A program made the translations under genes and the position numbers. The notes beneath the pieces were generated by a model. It did not search any database. It saw only the letters and a list, made by a program, of their open reading frames with translations, and was not told the origin of the DNA. A stretch of DNA of 64,000 nt from Anastrepha obliqua (Eukaryota > Arthropoda > Insecta > Diptera > Tephritidae). This document shows positions 22,429-35,119 of the stretch, piece by piece; the first letter of the stretch is position 1; each line of letters starts with the position of its first letter. The stretch spans positions 61,507,601 to 61,571,600 of the forward strand of contig NC_072894.1 in assembly GCF_027943255.1 (NCBI RefSeq), read 5' to 3'.

Positions 22429-24828
22429 TCCATTACTTTCAGAAAATCAATATGAAATTTTGAAAAACCTTACCGTAATTGACACGTAAACTACGGCTTA
22501 GCCAAAATGTCTGATTACATTAAATAGATTTTAGATAATAAAAACACAAAACCATATACTCCCGTCCAGCCATACCATAAATCAATAATCCATCAATGGT
22601 GTTGCAACATCAACATTTCGTCGGTGACACACGCTCCGACTGCGGGTACTGATGATTGTTGCGTATTTTTTTTGTTTCTTTTTCTTTTTCCTTCACTTAA
22701 AGCCGCTGACTTTTTTGCGTATCACTATCGCAATACTTAAGATCCAAAGATTGCTGCATTGCTCAAGTCGGTGCCAAGAGACGATGGGACAAAGATGGTC
22801 GCCACTTGAATATCTACATATTTTGTTTAGCTTAATTGCTAGCCGTGGCTGAGACGAATGCGGAGTGGTCTACGAATATAGGGAAATCTTTTGAAATCCC
22901 CCACTAGTTCAATCGTTGTACGTGCTCGGAAAGCATTTGCTGCAAATCACCCCATTGCTGCCACCTTCACAAAATCAGCTCACAATTACCAACTGACGGC
23001 CTGTCTATCAACTTCCGCTCATTTTGCTTGCGCGCCACAATGGCATTTGCGGTTCGCATGGTCGAGGGAAAATCAAGACCGAGATAAAGACGTGCTTTGT
23101 TGGTATATATGTGCAATTTTGTGTGAGCTAAAACGTGTAATTATATGTTCTTCTACTATATGTATGTGTGGTATTATTGTTTGTTTGCCCTCACAGAATG
23201 CGTATGCTCTACAAGATTTTATCCACGCAATAAAATTGATAACCTATTGGTAGTAGGGGCACAAGCAAGCTCACATACATAGAATATGGAATAACAAGAA
23301 AATGAGAAATACTAGTGCAAGGCAAAAGCAAACGCAAAGCAAACAAAATATAACAAATATCAAATCACGTTTTTGTGATGTAGTGTTGCTACCATGTCCA
23401 TGTTCGTGATGCCTTGCCAACATCGACAGCAGACAGCAAAAGCAAGCGTAGTGCCATCAACTACTATCGGCAGCTCATTGATATCGTCTTTCGAACTTGC
23501 CAACATCAACAGAACAACATCAATATTCTTCACACTTTTATACACATACCCATATACCACACACTACACACCATACAAAGTGAGTCGAATCTGCTTTGGA
23601 AAATTTAAAAACTGTATCACGCTTTTGCTGTGCCGACTTTTACTATGCAAAAAGTTCAATTTCGCTGCAACATGATCTTCAGCATTCACCCCACAATCAA
23701 TAAAGCAGCCTACTTCTTTTATTTTCTCGAACAGAGTATTTGGCAGGCGCCGCTTTCAATTTCACTGACATACCTCCATATCTTATGTGCTTTCGTGTGC
23801 GGTGCTGCGGGATCATTTGACTGCAGCTACTGCCTTGACTCCTCAGTTTGTGGTATGTTGCAATTTGCAATGTTGGCGTAATAAAAAGTAGATTGCTCTC
23901 AACCGTGGTGATTTCGTGCTACTTTGGTACATACACATAAATATGGGTATGTATTGTGCTTGTAGTGACCATCATCCATCAGTGGCTTGGCATTTTGCAT
24001 TCTAAGCGTGAGATTACTTGGTGCTGATAAGTTTCAACGCAGTCATCGGCAACTCAGCGGTGGATTTACTAGTGGCGAAAAGCTGATTTGTTGCTTACTT
24101 TAATGTATCCCAGTGCCTGTAGACGATGGCGTAGCAGATGGGAGTTATAAGGGCAATATTCTACGCGAGCTTGCGACCTTGCAAGTGTAATGTTAGCTGT
24201 AATTTGGATGGTGAGATTTACATAGGATAGATAATATTTATTTTTGGGTTTCTCCTCGCATACATTAAAGATTCCTGAAGAGCAAATTCAAATTTTTGAA
24301 CGAGTTCGATCATATTTCGAGTACGCCGGGAATTTTTTCCATGGGGTCAAGTTGTGCTCTCATAAAGTTCATAGTGAAATCATGTACAAAGGGTTTCAAA
24401 TGGATATAATCAACAAAAAAACTATAAAGTAGGTGAACAGTACGCGCAGGATGCTTATTTAGCGAGAGAGATTCCCAAGTTTTATTTTTATTTGATTTAT
24501 TTGTTTATATAAACAGTACATACATAGTAAGACTAAGGTCTTTAAATAATACTTCAACAATATTATATACGACTGGAATATTTTTAATATAAAAGTTTCT
24601 TAATCTAAATTTTACACCAGTTCACTAACAAATGAATCCAATATATTTCACTTAACTATAATAATAAGAAGAAAAGAAGTAGTTGGAAAAGAAAAGAGGG
24701 ATTTAAAAAAAGAAAAAACAAAAGTAGGAATTAGAGAATGTAGAGAGAAATTTCTATAGCGAGATAAACTCAATTTTGGTCTAAAACGATGGAATTAATT
24801 TATATTTTTTTGTTTAGTCTATGAACGA
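22429..24828. other. Spacer, no supported gene
   Basis: Contains open frames of 60-120 codons (for example 22891-23250) without recognisable domains. Less AT-rich than its neighbours between about 22900 and 23900, but no gene could be defended. Confidence 0.35.
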
Positions 24829-24962
24829 CGGCCGCCGTAGCCGAATAGGTTGATGTGTGACTATTATTCGAAGCTGCACAGGTTCCTGACTCCGGGTACG
24901 AAGCTTCAAATGCTACAAAAAGTTTTTTTTGTTTGGCAGACAATAGCAAACCTCCGAAAATA
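24829..24962 (+). repeat. tRNA-derived SINE copy 4, head only
   Basis: Plus strand. Begins CGGCCGCCGTAGCCGAATAG with the A-box region intact, then a degenerate B box (GGGTACGAAGC), and stops near GCAAACCTCCGAAAATA. The 3' half is missing. Confidence 0.75.
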
Positions 24963-27245
24963 AACAATCTACTAAGAGAGAACTCGCCACTGAATTATAA
25001 TAAGTTCATTGAAACATCGAAAAGACTATGTGATTGTACTGAGGTATGTTAAAATTACTTATTTCCAAAAGAAGGGGGATACTGCAACCAAAAGAAAACG
25101 ATAAGACCGCTATTATTGCTGTAAAATGCTTTAGTTCAATCAAAAATAAGCGAGATTTATGTAAGGGAATTGGCTCATCGAAACTGAATGAACATAAAAC
25201 ATATTCAAGAAATACTTTATGAACAGATTTAGTTCAATTTATATAATTTTTATGACTTTTCCTTCGGATGAAAGTGACGCATTTCAAATTAGGGTGAACG
25301 AAAGCCATCGAGAATAAGTCAAAAGTGTATGGGTTAGAAAATTTCAAACTATTTTGATCACAAACCTTAAGGCGAAGTAAGTTTTCGAAATAATGTGACT
25401 AATATGTCCATTAATTATAAATGAAATGAAATTACACAAAAAAGTAAGCCAAGATCTTTAAATTCGCCCAAATTTCGAAGCAAAGAATGAGAAAAGCTAT
25501 AGGAATACAATAATAAATAGGCGAAGACTCCATGTGAATTTAGCACATCTGAAAAAACACGTGAAAGCGGGCAAAAAAAATCCTCGTGATCATTTTCACT
25601 TATCTTAGGGACAGAACCAAGGGCAGATCAATGGGTCAAAAGCAATATAAAAATATGAGCTGTTATATTACAGATATTTAAACCCAAAGCAGGTTTTATT
25701 TTATTTAGTTTTAGTAATACTACAATTAAGAGGCAATGGCGATTAATGCTAGCGGCAAAAAATTTAGGTGGCGTGTCATCTCCGTACGGAGATGAGATAA
25801 TATTGCTGGATGGTTAACCGATTTGTTGTTTTGTTTTCGTAGTAGCTATTCGTTCATGGATTTATGTCTTTCATATCACGCTCAATTATCTGATTTATAT
25901 GCATCTTACAAACATAAATGCTACACTGGTTTTTCCAATTGGTATTAGCAGCCATTGCTTAAATATATGGCAAAACCCAGCTCCTTACTAAAATCGAATC
26001 TAAGCTATTTATTATTATTCCCTATGGCTCCAGGGAGGAACGAAGGGCTAAGCAATACTAATAAAATATTTTCCGAGTGCTTTAATAAGCTCTATTTCTC
26101 ACTTATTCTCTGCATTGCTCCTCCTTCTCTTTGGCGACCACTTTGATTGCTCATGCTTCAATACCCACTCATCTTTAACGCATCATTACACAATTACTGG
26201 AAATGAGATATTGTATGGAAAGTAACGGAACCAGCGCAACAAAAATGGTAATGAAAACCTTATGAGAAATATTTTAATTCTCCGAATTTTTTTTAACATA
26301 TTTTTCGAAAACACATATGCCACATGCTCACAGAGCAAATGCTCTCACGTAGTTCTCTGCGTTCTGATATTCATACATACATATTATATGTGTGTATGTG
26401 TGAGTAGAGACATACTTAAGAAACACATAAAAAATTTTCCACTCAAAAATGCAATTTCCTGTGAACGATTCTCTACACTACACTCTTCACTTGTACTCCA
26501 CCAAACTTTCAAAACCTTTTTAGCATTATAAATACATATACATATGGAAGTCAGTTCTCATATATATATATATAAATACATACATATGTACATGCAAAAG
26601 TATTACATACTCGCACTTATGCATGCGTGCTGAGCACAAAAGTGGAAGGAAGGAATATCTTTGCCAATAACCATCAAACTTCGAAATTGTGAGTCCGAAA
26701 GCATATATGTATAGACGAGGAGGTTAAACAAGTATATGTATATGCATACATGCATATTGTACTCCATGGAAATACAACGAGAAACCTTAACTGATGGCAC
26801 ACTCCAAAAGCGTTCGCTGTGCATTTACGCTTGAGTGAATTTTTTGTATATCCTTTTCCTTCAGCGCCAAGGTGCTACTCCACGGCCATTGAAGCTATAC
26901 AGCTACAAAAAGCTACAGATTCTGTTACGGCCACTGGCATATTAAGTTATATATTTCCCCATGCATATATGCCTCTGCATGCATTTGGATACATATAAAA
27001 GAGGATGTGGGTTTGTAAGTTTGTGTGTTTGCGGCGTTCCCTATTGACTGCGAAACCACTGAACCGATTTCGAGTAAATTCTCAGTAATGCTTTGGCGTA
27101 GTATAAAGAGTGATACTGTAAAATTTGCCATATCTGAAAAATAAAACAATTAATTAATTACATATGGTGGAAAATGTTGATGAAATCATGAAAATCGTTG
27201 AGTTCATTGCCAAAGACTTCGAGCTTAGTCAAAAAACTGTATATA
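24963..27245. other. Spacer with a 20-bp perfect palindrome
   Basis: No supported gene. TCATCTCCGTACGGAGATGA at 25776-25795 is its own reverse complement. TATA/CATA microsatellite tracts lie at 26530-26600 and 26700-26760. Confidence 0.45.
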
Positions 27246-27452
27246 TAATTGGCACTTACACCCTTTTTTGGGTGTTGAGTCGAGCTTCTCCTCCTTTTTA
27301 AGGGGTGCGTCTTGATGTTGTTTCACAAATGGAGGGACAGCTTTACACCGACTCCGAACGGCACATATTTTTTTATGAGCAGCTTTTTCATGGCTGAAAT
27401 GCACTCGGAGGTCGGTCATTGCTTGCCAAAGGGCGACCGCTATGAGAAAAAG
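27246..27452 (-). repeat. tRNA-derived SINE copy 5, with 3' hairpin and TA tail
   Basis: Minus strand. Shows the 3' end of the family best: the tail has an inverted pair ACACCC / GGGTGT around a short A-rich loop, then AAGTGCCAATTATATATAC. The tRNA-like head is missing (5' end near 27452). Confidence 0.85.
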
Positions 27453-28040
27453 CATTGAATCATTTGTAAAATCATATTTATAACTATGTTAATTTCATCG
27501 GTGAAGTAAAGCAAAAAATACATTTTTTTTTCTTCTCCCATTTCTGGTATTCGCAATCATTTATTTTTGGAACTATGAAATGTTTTTCTACGCAGTTATG
27601 TCATCGCCTGTCGAGCTCCCAGTTTGGAAAAAAACTGTTTTCATCATTTGGTGCTTCAGGCCAAAAGTGGAATTGGTAATATTTAAAAACCAATTCAGGA
27701 AATGGTAAAACAACAAAAATTATTACAATTTTATTTTTTGGTTTTTTTCACATTTTTCGAGTACCACTTAATTTTTAAATATTGCAAAATTCCAAAAAAA
27801 AGTATGACTTAATTTAAGGGATTAGTCATAAACAAACAAACAACGAGTAAAAATAACTATAGTTTCTTATATTCACAGCAATTATTGCATCTCGTTAGCA
27901 TTTTGATGTGTTGAACATAAACCGGATTTTCGCATTGATTGCAATATATATAATACTTTTTCCCATTTTAGTATTAGATTATTCGTGATAGCATATAAAG
28001 CAGCATCATTTAATTTTTGAATGTCCATGATCGCTTTTAA

Positions 28041-28698
28041 GGGGGTAGTATGGTATTTTTTTTTTAATTATTCTATAACATCTTAAGATTATTGTGTGAA
28101 AGTTTGAAGTGCATTAGAGTAAAATTGACAAAGACACAAAGGATTAAGTATCTACCTCTCCAACCGGATTTCACGCTGTAAAAATCTTCACAAATCTTTA
28201 AACGCGTTTTTCTCACACTTGCCTTTTTTACGGTCGGTGTCCACTGTAGATTCATATCTACTGCACCGATTCTTTTCAAATTTGGTTTTTTTGTTTCTTT
28301 ACTTTATTCACGAGGTAATGACGTCGAGTTTTTTTTTTTTTAATTTTGTCATATTTCAAAACAACAAAGTTTTCAAGTTTTTTTTTATGAAAAATCGGTG
28401 TTTTGACTTCAAAGCGCTTTAAAAAATTAAAAAAAAAAAACAAAAAAAAAATTCGACGGTGTTACCTGCGAAACTTTATTAGCTGATGAAAACAATTTGG
28501 TTTTTTTTATGAGACGTCCGCGAAGATTCGCTGCCACCAACTCATTTCTTCATAAAAATCAATGAAAATTTCACACAATATTCTTTAAATATGACTTTAT
28601 AATGAAGTAATTTTAAAATTTTGAATAAATCAACTGTTTCGACAAAAAAAATTTCGAAAAATATGCTTGTTTTACACCGAATTAACCATACTACCCCC
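28041..28698. mobile_element. TTAA-flanked terminal-inverted-repeat element A
   Basis: A 658-bp element flanked by TTAA on both sides (28037-28040 and 28699-28702). Its ends are perfect 14-bp inverted repeats: GGGGGTAGTATGGT on the left and ACCATACTACCCCC on the right. No transposase is encoded; the inside is AT-rich. TTAA target duplications are known for piggyBac, Kolobok and some Sola elements; G-starting ends would suit Kolobok better, but this is inference. Shares the internal motif AAACGCGTTTTTCTC with the element at 44282-46308. Confidence 0.8.
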
Positions 28699-28702
28699 TT
28701 AA

Positions 28703-29416
28703 TGGAAATAACTTAGCTTCTATAGCACTTCGCGTGTGAAAGTATGAAACTTTTGAAGCTATTATTGCCCATGGTTACGCATAATTCACTAAATAATTAA
28801 TGCAATAAGCGGTTAGTTAAACACTGGAGATTTAGTGATAATGAAACCCTTCTTTTAACTGCCACTTAACATTAGTAGTAGTGCAAGTCTCCAACTCTGT
28901 TCTTGCATATTTATACAGCCCAAATTAGTTTTTTATATGGCGAAAATGCGCCACCGTGTCAGAGGAAAAAATTATAAAAATCAAGGCGATTTTTAAGCAG
29001 TCAGGCTAGCACTTTATTAAACTAAAATTTAATAAGCTTTAAAACTGCCTACCAGGAATCTTTCTGGAAATTCTAATTTAAACTCGTGAAATTGGATTGA
29101 GAAGTTTGTGTAATTTTGAGAATTTTTCTATACAATTCGAAAACTAAATCTATAGGAATTTTATTAGACAATGAGCTGTAATTTTAAATAAAAATAATTA
29201 ACATTCAAGAAAATAAACGAAAATCATCATCGTTTTGTCAAGGGATGTACATAATAATTTCGCCCAAATCTTGTAAACATGCGCGACGTCTGGAAAAAGT
29301 CTGTAATTTAGTAACAGTTGGAATAATATTTCAAGTAAATTTTAGCCACACTCAAGGTTCAGGGTATTTATACCTATTTTGTTCCTTAGTAAATAACTTA
29401 TATATATATGGTATGG

Positions 29417-29450
<34 letters not shown>

Positions 29451-30111
29451 AGTAACGAAAACTCAGTGTATTTACATAAGTAAGTAGTGCCAGTTTATGT
29501 AGCTAAAAATTGGTGGCAAGGCCAAAGTTATTATTAGTACCTGTTATTTATTTAATATATTATAATAATATTAAAATTATTGAGTAATCTGTAAGACTAA
29601 ATAAGTCGAAAGGTATTTATTTATAGCTTTAAGAAAATTTGATATTTTATTAATATTTTCTTCAGAAGATATAAAGAAAATAATGATTGGGAGAGAGATG
29701 GACAATATATGTACTAAAATAGGATGTGAAGTGTGGTTAAGCGGTTCGCGTTCCAAAAGTTAAAACTTGGCTGTGAACACTTTGCTAAATGGTATAGGAG
29801 TGTTAAAAGAGACATATAATAATTGCGCAAAATTTCGGTTGCTTCAACTAATAGTCGAGCCTGCAGGATGTGATATATTTGGCCTCGTATGTTTCTTAAA
29901 GCGAACGTTAAATTAACTAAATGCGGCAAGTTAAAGTTATCATACGGCAATACTACATAACTACTCTAACTACTAACATGACAATTTCGAACCTTTTCGT
30001 ACATAGCGTCGACATTTTTTGGCACAACAGCGAACAGCTACCACAAGAATATTTATTTCGCAAATTGTATATGTTTGGTCATTCTTTTCTCTTTAATATA
30101 GGTCAGAAATT
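28703..30111. other. Spacer with TA microsatellite
   Basis: No supported gene. A (TA)n tract lies at about 29399-29447. Confidence 0.45.
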
Positions 30112-30290
30112 GTCAAAAATAATCGCACGAAAATGTTCGCAGTTTAATTCTATGAAATTGAATTTGTAAAGCCCCCGCAAACATCACTAACATGGCTCAC
30201 ACATCAAAACGTGCTGAATGCGCTTATGATGGAAACGTCAAATGGCCCCTTGCAACATTAGAAGTGTCCAGGACTAGAAATATAAATAGT
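30112..30290 (+). repeat. Unknown dispersed repeat, copy A
   Basis: Matches 34804-34980 in the same orientation. Shared blocks are AATAATCGCACGAAAATGTT, ATGGCTCACACATCAAAACG (GTGG in copy B) and AGAAGTGTC. About 180 bp, interrupted by small indels. No coding content or terminal structure recognised. Confidence 0.75.
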
Positions 30291-30470
30291 AACTTTAATA
30301 TTAAGTGTGCAACTAAGTTCCCGCTGTTTCTCAATAAATGCCGCCAGCAGTGTGTGCCAATCGCTTCTAACATAACCTAAATGTCATAAACTAAGCTAAA
30401 ACTGCGGTAAACAAACTGCTTCGACACATTAGTGATTTTGTTTTGGTATCATATACTTTTGGTTTTGTGA

Positions 30471-30917
30471 AAATGTCTGATTTTGTGCCGAATAATCATT
30501 ATTTGCAGGAAGTGTTGATTTTCCTCTTTCATTCGAAAAAAACGGCGGCTGAAGTGCATCGAGAGCTACAGGAATCTAAAGAAAAAGTCATGGGGACTGC
30601 CCGGTCATGTTTCTACGTTGTCGCCGAATATTCACGCTGCGAAGGTTATGCTATGTATTCGCAATACACGGAGAAGCATGAAAAAGTAATTCTACAACAT
30701 GACAACGCTTGGCCTCACGTTGCACAAACCCGTTAAAACCTACCTGGAAACACTGAAATGGGAGGTCCTACTCCATCTGCCATATTCTTCGATTATTTCG
30801 CCGTCCAATTATCACCTGTTCCGATCGATGGCACATGGTCTAGCTGACCAGCAGTTCCATTCATATGAAGACATCAAAAAATGGCTTGATCCGTGGATAG
30901 CCTCCAGAGATGAATAG
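30471..30917 (+). pseudogene. mariner transposase, large internal deletion
   Basis: Starts MSDFVPNNHYLQEVLIFLFH at 30473, the N terminus of a mariner related to, but distinct from, the three full copies. After HRELQESKE the sequence jumps to the part just before the second aspartate (PGHVSTLSPNIHAAKVM in another frame), so most of the HTH and the first catalytic aspartate are gone. It then reads HEKVILQHDNAWPHVAQT with the second aspartate. After a frameshift near 30732 comes VKTYLETLKWEVLLHLPYSS and SPSNYHLF, where the third aspartate is Asn. The C terminus is truncated. Mariner copy 2 begins 48 bp downstream. Confidence 0.85.
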
Positions 30918-30965
30918 TTGTAGTATAAATCCTAGCAACATTTTTTTTTATTTTTGGTTTTAATA

Positions 30966-32246
30966 GGACTATGAATAAGTTTGTGCGGTTTTACAACAGA
31001 TGGCGTAACTTGATTATTATTCCATCGATCCACATTTCCAAACATTCATTGGAGAGCTACTGTCGTAAGGCACAAACGTCAGTATAAGTTTTTTATTTGA
31101 AGCGTAAACAACAATATTTTTACCACACTTGAAAATGTCGAATTTCGTGCCAAATAATGTGTTTTTGCGGGGAATTCTTCTTCATTATTTTAATATGAAG
31201 AAAAAAGCAGCCGAAAGTCATCGTATCTTGGTGGAAGTTTATGGTGAGCATGCTCTAGCTGAGCGAACGTGCCAGAAGTGGTTTGCACGCTTTAAAAGTG
31301 GTGATTTTGGCTTGGAAGACGAAGAACGCGAGGGTGCGCCGCCAAAGTTCATGGATACCGAATTGGAGGAATTGCTCGATCAAGATCCGGCTCAAACGCA
31401 AGAAGAGGTTGCAAAAACTTTGGGAGTTGATCAATCAACCATTTCCAAATGTTTAAAAGCCATGGGAATGATCCGAAAGGTAGGCCATTGGGTGCCGTAT
31501 GAATTGAAGCCAAGAGACGTTGAACGCCGTTTTATGGCATGCGAACAACTGCTTCAACGGCACAAAAGAAAGGGTTTTTTGCATCGAATTGTGACTGGCG
31601 ATGAAAAGTGGGTCCATTACGACAATCCAAAACGTCGGGCAACGTATGGATACCCTGGCCATGCTTCAACATCGACGTCGGCGCAGAATATTCATGGCCT
31701 GAAGGTTATGCTGTGTATCTGGTGGGACCAGCTGGGTGTTGTGTATTATGAGCTACTGAAACCGAATGAAACGATTACGGGGGATGTCTACCGACGACAA
31801 TTGATGCGTTTGAGCCGAGCACTGCGAGAAAAACGGCCGCAATACGCCGATAGACACGACAAAGTTATTTTGCAACATGACAATGCTCGGCCACATGTTG
31901 CACAAGTGGTCAAAACATACTTAGAAACGCTCAAATGGGATGTCCTACCCCACCCGCCGTATAGTCCAGACCTTGCGCCATCCGATTACTATCTCTTCCG
32001 ATCGATGCAACATGGCCTGGCTGACCAGCACTTCCGTAATTACGATGAAGTCAAAAAATGGATCGATTCGTGGATTGCGGCAAAACCGACCGAATTTTTC
32101 ACAAAGGGAATCCGTGAATTGCCAGAAAGATGGGAAAAAGTAGTAGTAAGCGATGGACAATACTTTGAATATTAAATTTGTAACCATTTTACGTCAATAA
32201 AGTTTCAAATTTCGAAAAAAAAACCGCATGAACTTATTCATAGCCC
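30966..32246 (+). mobile_element. mariner element, copy 2
   Basis: A 1281-bp element flanked by TA at 30964-30965 and 32247-32248. The left end begins GGACTATGAATAAGTTTGTG and the right end, read inward, GGGCTATGAATAAGTTCATG, so each repeat has one or two differences from copy 3. It contains an intact transposase gene and AATAAA before the right end. Confidence 0.97.
31129..32175 (+). CDS. mariner transposase (D,D34D), intact, copy 2
   Basis: A 348-codon uninterrupted frame, the usual length for a mariner transposase, which cuts the element out at its inverted repeats and joins it at TA sites in the nucleus. Residues about 5-115 form the paired HTH DNA-binding region. The linker motif WVPYEL is at 121-126. 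The catalytic triad is D158 (TGDEKW), D251 (HDN) and D286 (SPDLAPSDYYLF), with exactly 34 residues between the last two. A second Met at codon 3 gives MSNFVPN, the more usual mariner start. Compared with copies 1 and 3 it has R108C, in the second HTH, and N146K; their effect is unknown. The promoter is presumably in the 160-bp 5' untranslated region. Mos1-type mariner; subfamily not assigned. Confidence 0.97.
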   Translation: MKMSNFVPNNVFLRGILLHYFNMKKKAAESHRILVEVYGEHALAERTCQKWFARFKSGDFGLEDEEREGAPPKFMDTELEELLDQDPAQTQEEVAKTLGVDQSTISKCLKAMGMIRKVGHWVPYELKPRDVERRFMACEQLLQRHKRKGFLHRIVTGDEKWVHYDNPKRRATYGYPGHASTSTSAQNIHGLKVMLCIWWDQLGVVYYELLKPNETITGDVYRRQLMRLSRALREKRPQYADRHDKVILQHDNARPHVAQVVKTYLETLKWDVLPHPPYSPDLAPSDYYLFRSMQHGLADQHFRNYDEVKKWIDSWIAAKPTEFFTKGIRELPERWEKVVVSDGQYFEY

Positions 32247-32248
32247 TA

Positions 32249-34349
32249 ATAGTCAAATTTAAAAACTTGATTTTTGATTTTATAATTCAATGCCTTTTGA
32301 AGTGCCATAAGAGATTGAAGTTTGCGGATACAAACTCTTTAACCAAACTAAATAAACCAAAATTCTGCATATGCTGGATACGCTGGAGGAGTCTTGTAAA
32401 TATTGTTCCTAACAAAACATCTAAAATCTTTAAATTCCGAAGTTTTCACATTCGTGTACAGACATTTATATTTCCCACATCATCAGTTTTCCTCTGGTGC
32501 TCTTTACAATCAAATTTACTTTTACAAACCCTACAGTGAAAGCCAAACTACTCTGCAAACATTATAGTCAATAAACTAGTATTTTATAGGCGAAATCATA
32601 CTAGTTCGAGAGTAACTAGAACTATACCAGTTGCAAAAGGGCCAATTAGAAACGTAATCAAAACAAATTGTCTTCTAAATACTATAAGGAGGAATCCCTC
32701 AAGCGTTTGTCTTGTCCACAATGAGTACTAGTCACACATATGAGTATACTTTATAAGTATTGATAGATTTAATCAAAAAATTTTTAGTTTGATATGAACT
32801 ACTTCATTAACTGTATCAGGGTTGACAAGTTGGTTAAATTGTATGACACTTATGCGTAGACTGACAACTGACATTGAGTGGAAAAATTCACGTTGAACAT
32901 ATCAGTTCCTAGCATTGAAAAAAGATAGAAGGAGAACCACTTCAAATGCAAAACAAAGTGACATTAAAATAGTTCCGAACTAGTCGGTTTGACTGCAGAA
33001 GGACTACACATAAATTGATAGACATACGCATGTGTGAGTATTTGCATGCTCGTTCAACTTTTGTGCAATTCTATTTTCCACAATTTCTTGGTTGACTTCA
33101 TAAGACGGCACTTTTGGCGTCGTCTGCTGTTTGCAGCCAGTGACAGTCGAATGGATTTTATGCTTGAACACCAAGTATGTTGCATATAAGAAAAACAGCA
33201 ACACAAGCACACAAGTAAGCATGCATGTGGGCATACTATGATAATTTTATATACATATATATACATATACATACATATATATTGCATATGTATATAAGTA
33301 TATAATATATGTTTCTACTAGAAGTACTTCAATATTTTTTCATTCATACGAAATGCACAAAAAGCAAGTTGGAGAGCATTATAAGCACTTGGCAATTGCA
33401 TAGACAGCAAAGTCATTTCAGTTGAAGTGCTTTTATTTATATTTGGTAAGCATTTTCTCTATTTTTTAACTAGTTTTCGTGAATTATTTTCCATGTGATG
33501 ATACAATTTAGGTAAAAGGTTTGAGCTATTTGAGAATACGTGCACTGGAGAATAGGAGGAAAAACAAGGATTTATACAAATTGTGATAAATAAAGTGACT
33601 GCATCATAGATGCGCGAAGCACACCTTATAAGGAAAATTACTTTGAAATTTCTGAGGAAACTCTTGAATGAAAATTTAAATATAGGACCAACCAATGAGA
33701 TACATAAATATTTCTTGAATGCGCACTGATTTTTGCATATGTATATGTAGTAGATGCAGTTGCTGGAGCAGTGAAAATTCTTTAATGACATTTTTTATTT
33801 TAAGCAGGTCTCGCTAAGATTTTTTGATTGCTTTCACTTAAATTTAAAATCTCAATTTTAAGACCGTTCACTACTTTTTTTGAATTCCATAATCGTTTGT
33901 AGTTTCCCACAAATAACTTGTAATATCCGTATTTGTTGATTCTTTCAAAAATATTCTGTCAGATAACTGAAGAAGTATTCGCGCTTTCCCCACGTCCTCA
34001 ATAAAAGTAATTTTAACCCAAGCAGTATTGCCAGCTATTTCGCAAAGAAACTGCGCAACTTAATGATGCTAATTCCAAAAATTCTTCACTGCATAAACAA
34101 ATTGTTGTATTCATACATTGAACAAGAATGTCTCTAGAAAACAAATCCAACTAAGCATCAGTGTTTTAAACTTATCCAAGTACCTCAACATCGTTTCTAT
34201 ACCAGCCCTGGCGGCAATCCAAGCGCACCTTCAGTCGGTTGCTCCAAGATCTGTCTTCATCACCGGTTTATTAAAATAGTCAAACCCAAACCACCCCCAA
34301 AAAATACAGCAAACTCTGCCAGTATATCTGCTGAACCTCTTAGAGATAA
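32249..34349. other. Spacer, no supported gene
   Basis: No recognisable protein. TATACA/TATA microsatellite at about 33240-33310. The stretch 34195-34340 may be decayed LINE sequence leading into the RNase H remnant that follows. Confidence 0.4.
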
Positions 34350-34710
34350 CTGCTAGGTAATATTTACAGATGCATCCGAGTCTGATACCAGCACTACATT
34401 TGCATTGGAGACGCGCTTGGTGGTTTAATTTCCGTCGGGCAACATTATTGTATTGCTCGATATTTACAACTGAAGCAGAGCATTACTTGAAGCAATAGGG
34501 TACGCCTCCTTCAGTGGAAATAAGTAGGTTATATGCAGTGATAGTAAATCCACATTTGAAGCCCTTGCTAGCGACATCAACAACACCCCCCCAGTAGTTA
34601 AGAAAATTCGTGAAATACTTCTAAAACATAAGAAACGAACTGATTTTGGATGACCTTTGCTGAATTCATCGGTGAGCGAACCGCTACTACGAGAAAAATC
34701 ATTGTGCAAA
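34350..34710 (+). pseudogene. RNase H domain of a Jockey/I-like non-LTR element
   Basis: The plus strand has FTDASESDTSTTFALE (first catalytic aspartate, TDGS-like), then SIFTTEAEHYLKQ with the catalytic glutamate, then VICSDSKSTFEALASDINN with the second aspartate in SDSKS, and KKIREILLKHKKRTDFGW before a stop. Frames shift between blocks. This is the expected order for a LINE RNase H. The next RT remnant is on the opposite strand, so they are not one collinear element as they stand. Confidence 0.7.
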
Positions 34711-34803
34711 TTTTATATCGTTCTAAAGCATGTTGTTTCTTCATCGTATAATGATTTTAGTTCATCAATGCATTCTTATTTTGTTAATGTACTTCGAAAA
34801 TTG

Positions 34804-34980
34804 TGAGAAATAATCGCACGAAAATGTTCGCGGCTTACTTGCATATTTTCGCCAAGATGAAGTTTTAGAGCCACTGTAAACATTACTAATGTGGCTCACA
34901 CATCAAAACGTTCTGAGTGCGCTGGAAACGCCAAATGGCGCCAGGCAACACTAGAAGTGTCGAAGGCTATAAATCTAAAT
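34804..34980 (+). repeat. Unknown dispersed repeat, copy B
   Basis: Second copy of the repeat at 30112-30290, same orientation, roughly 75% identical by eye with several indels. Confidence 0.75.
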
Positions 34981-35119
34981 AGACACTTACCTAGTATTTG
35001 TGTAAAACTAAGATTTTCTGTAACATCCTCTCCACCACTTCGAATATGTTAGACAAGAAACACTTTTTTTAAACATTAAATATTGTTAAACATCCCAGCA
35101 CATAAAAGAAGAGAATTTG

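Noticed and set aside
22891..23253. 120-codon plus-strand frame with Cys-rich end
   Set aside because: No recognisable domain and no secretion signal; cannot be told from chance.
31453..32187. Minus-strand and alternate-frame ORFs of 67-80 codons repeated in all three mariner copies
   Set aside because: They recur only because the mariner gene itself is repeated; they are shadow frames.
34195..34340. Possible coding exon before the RNase H remnant
   Set aside because: Fragmentary, contains stops, and may only be decayed LINE sequence; not enough to call.
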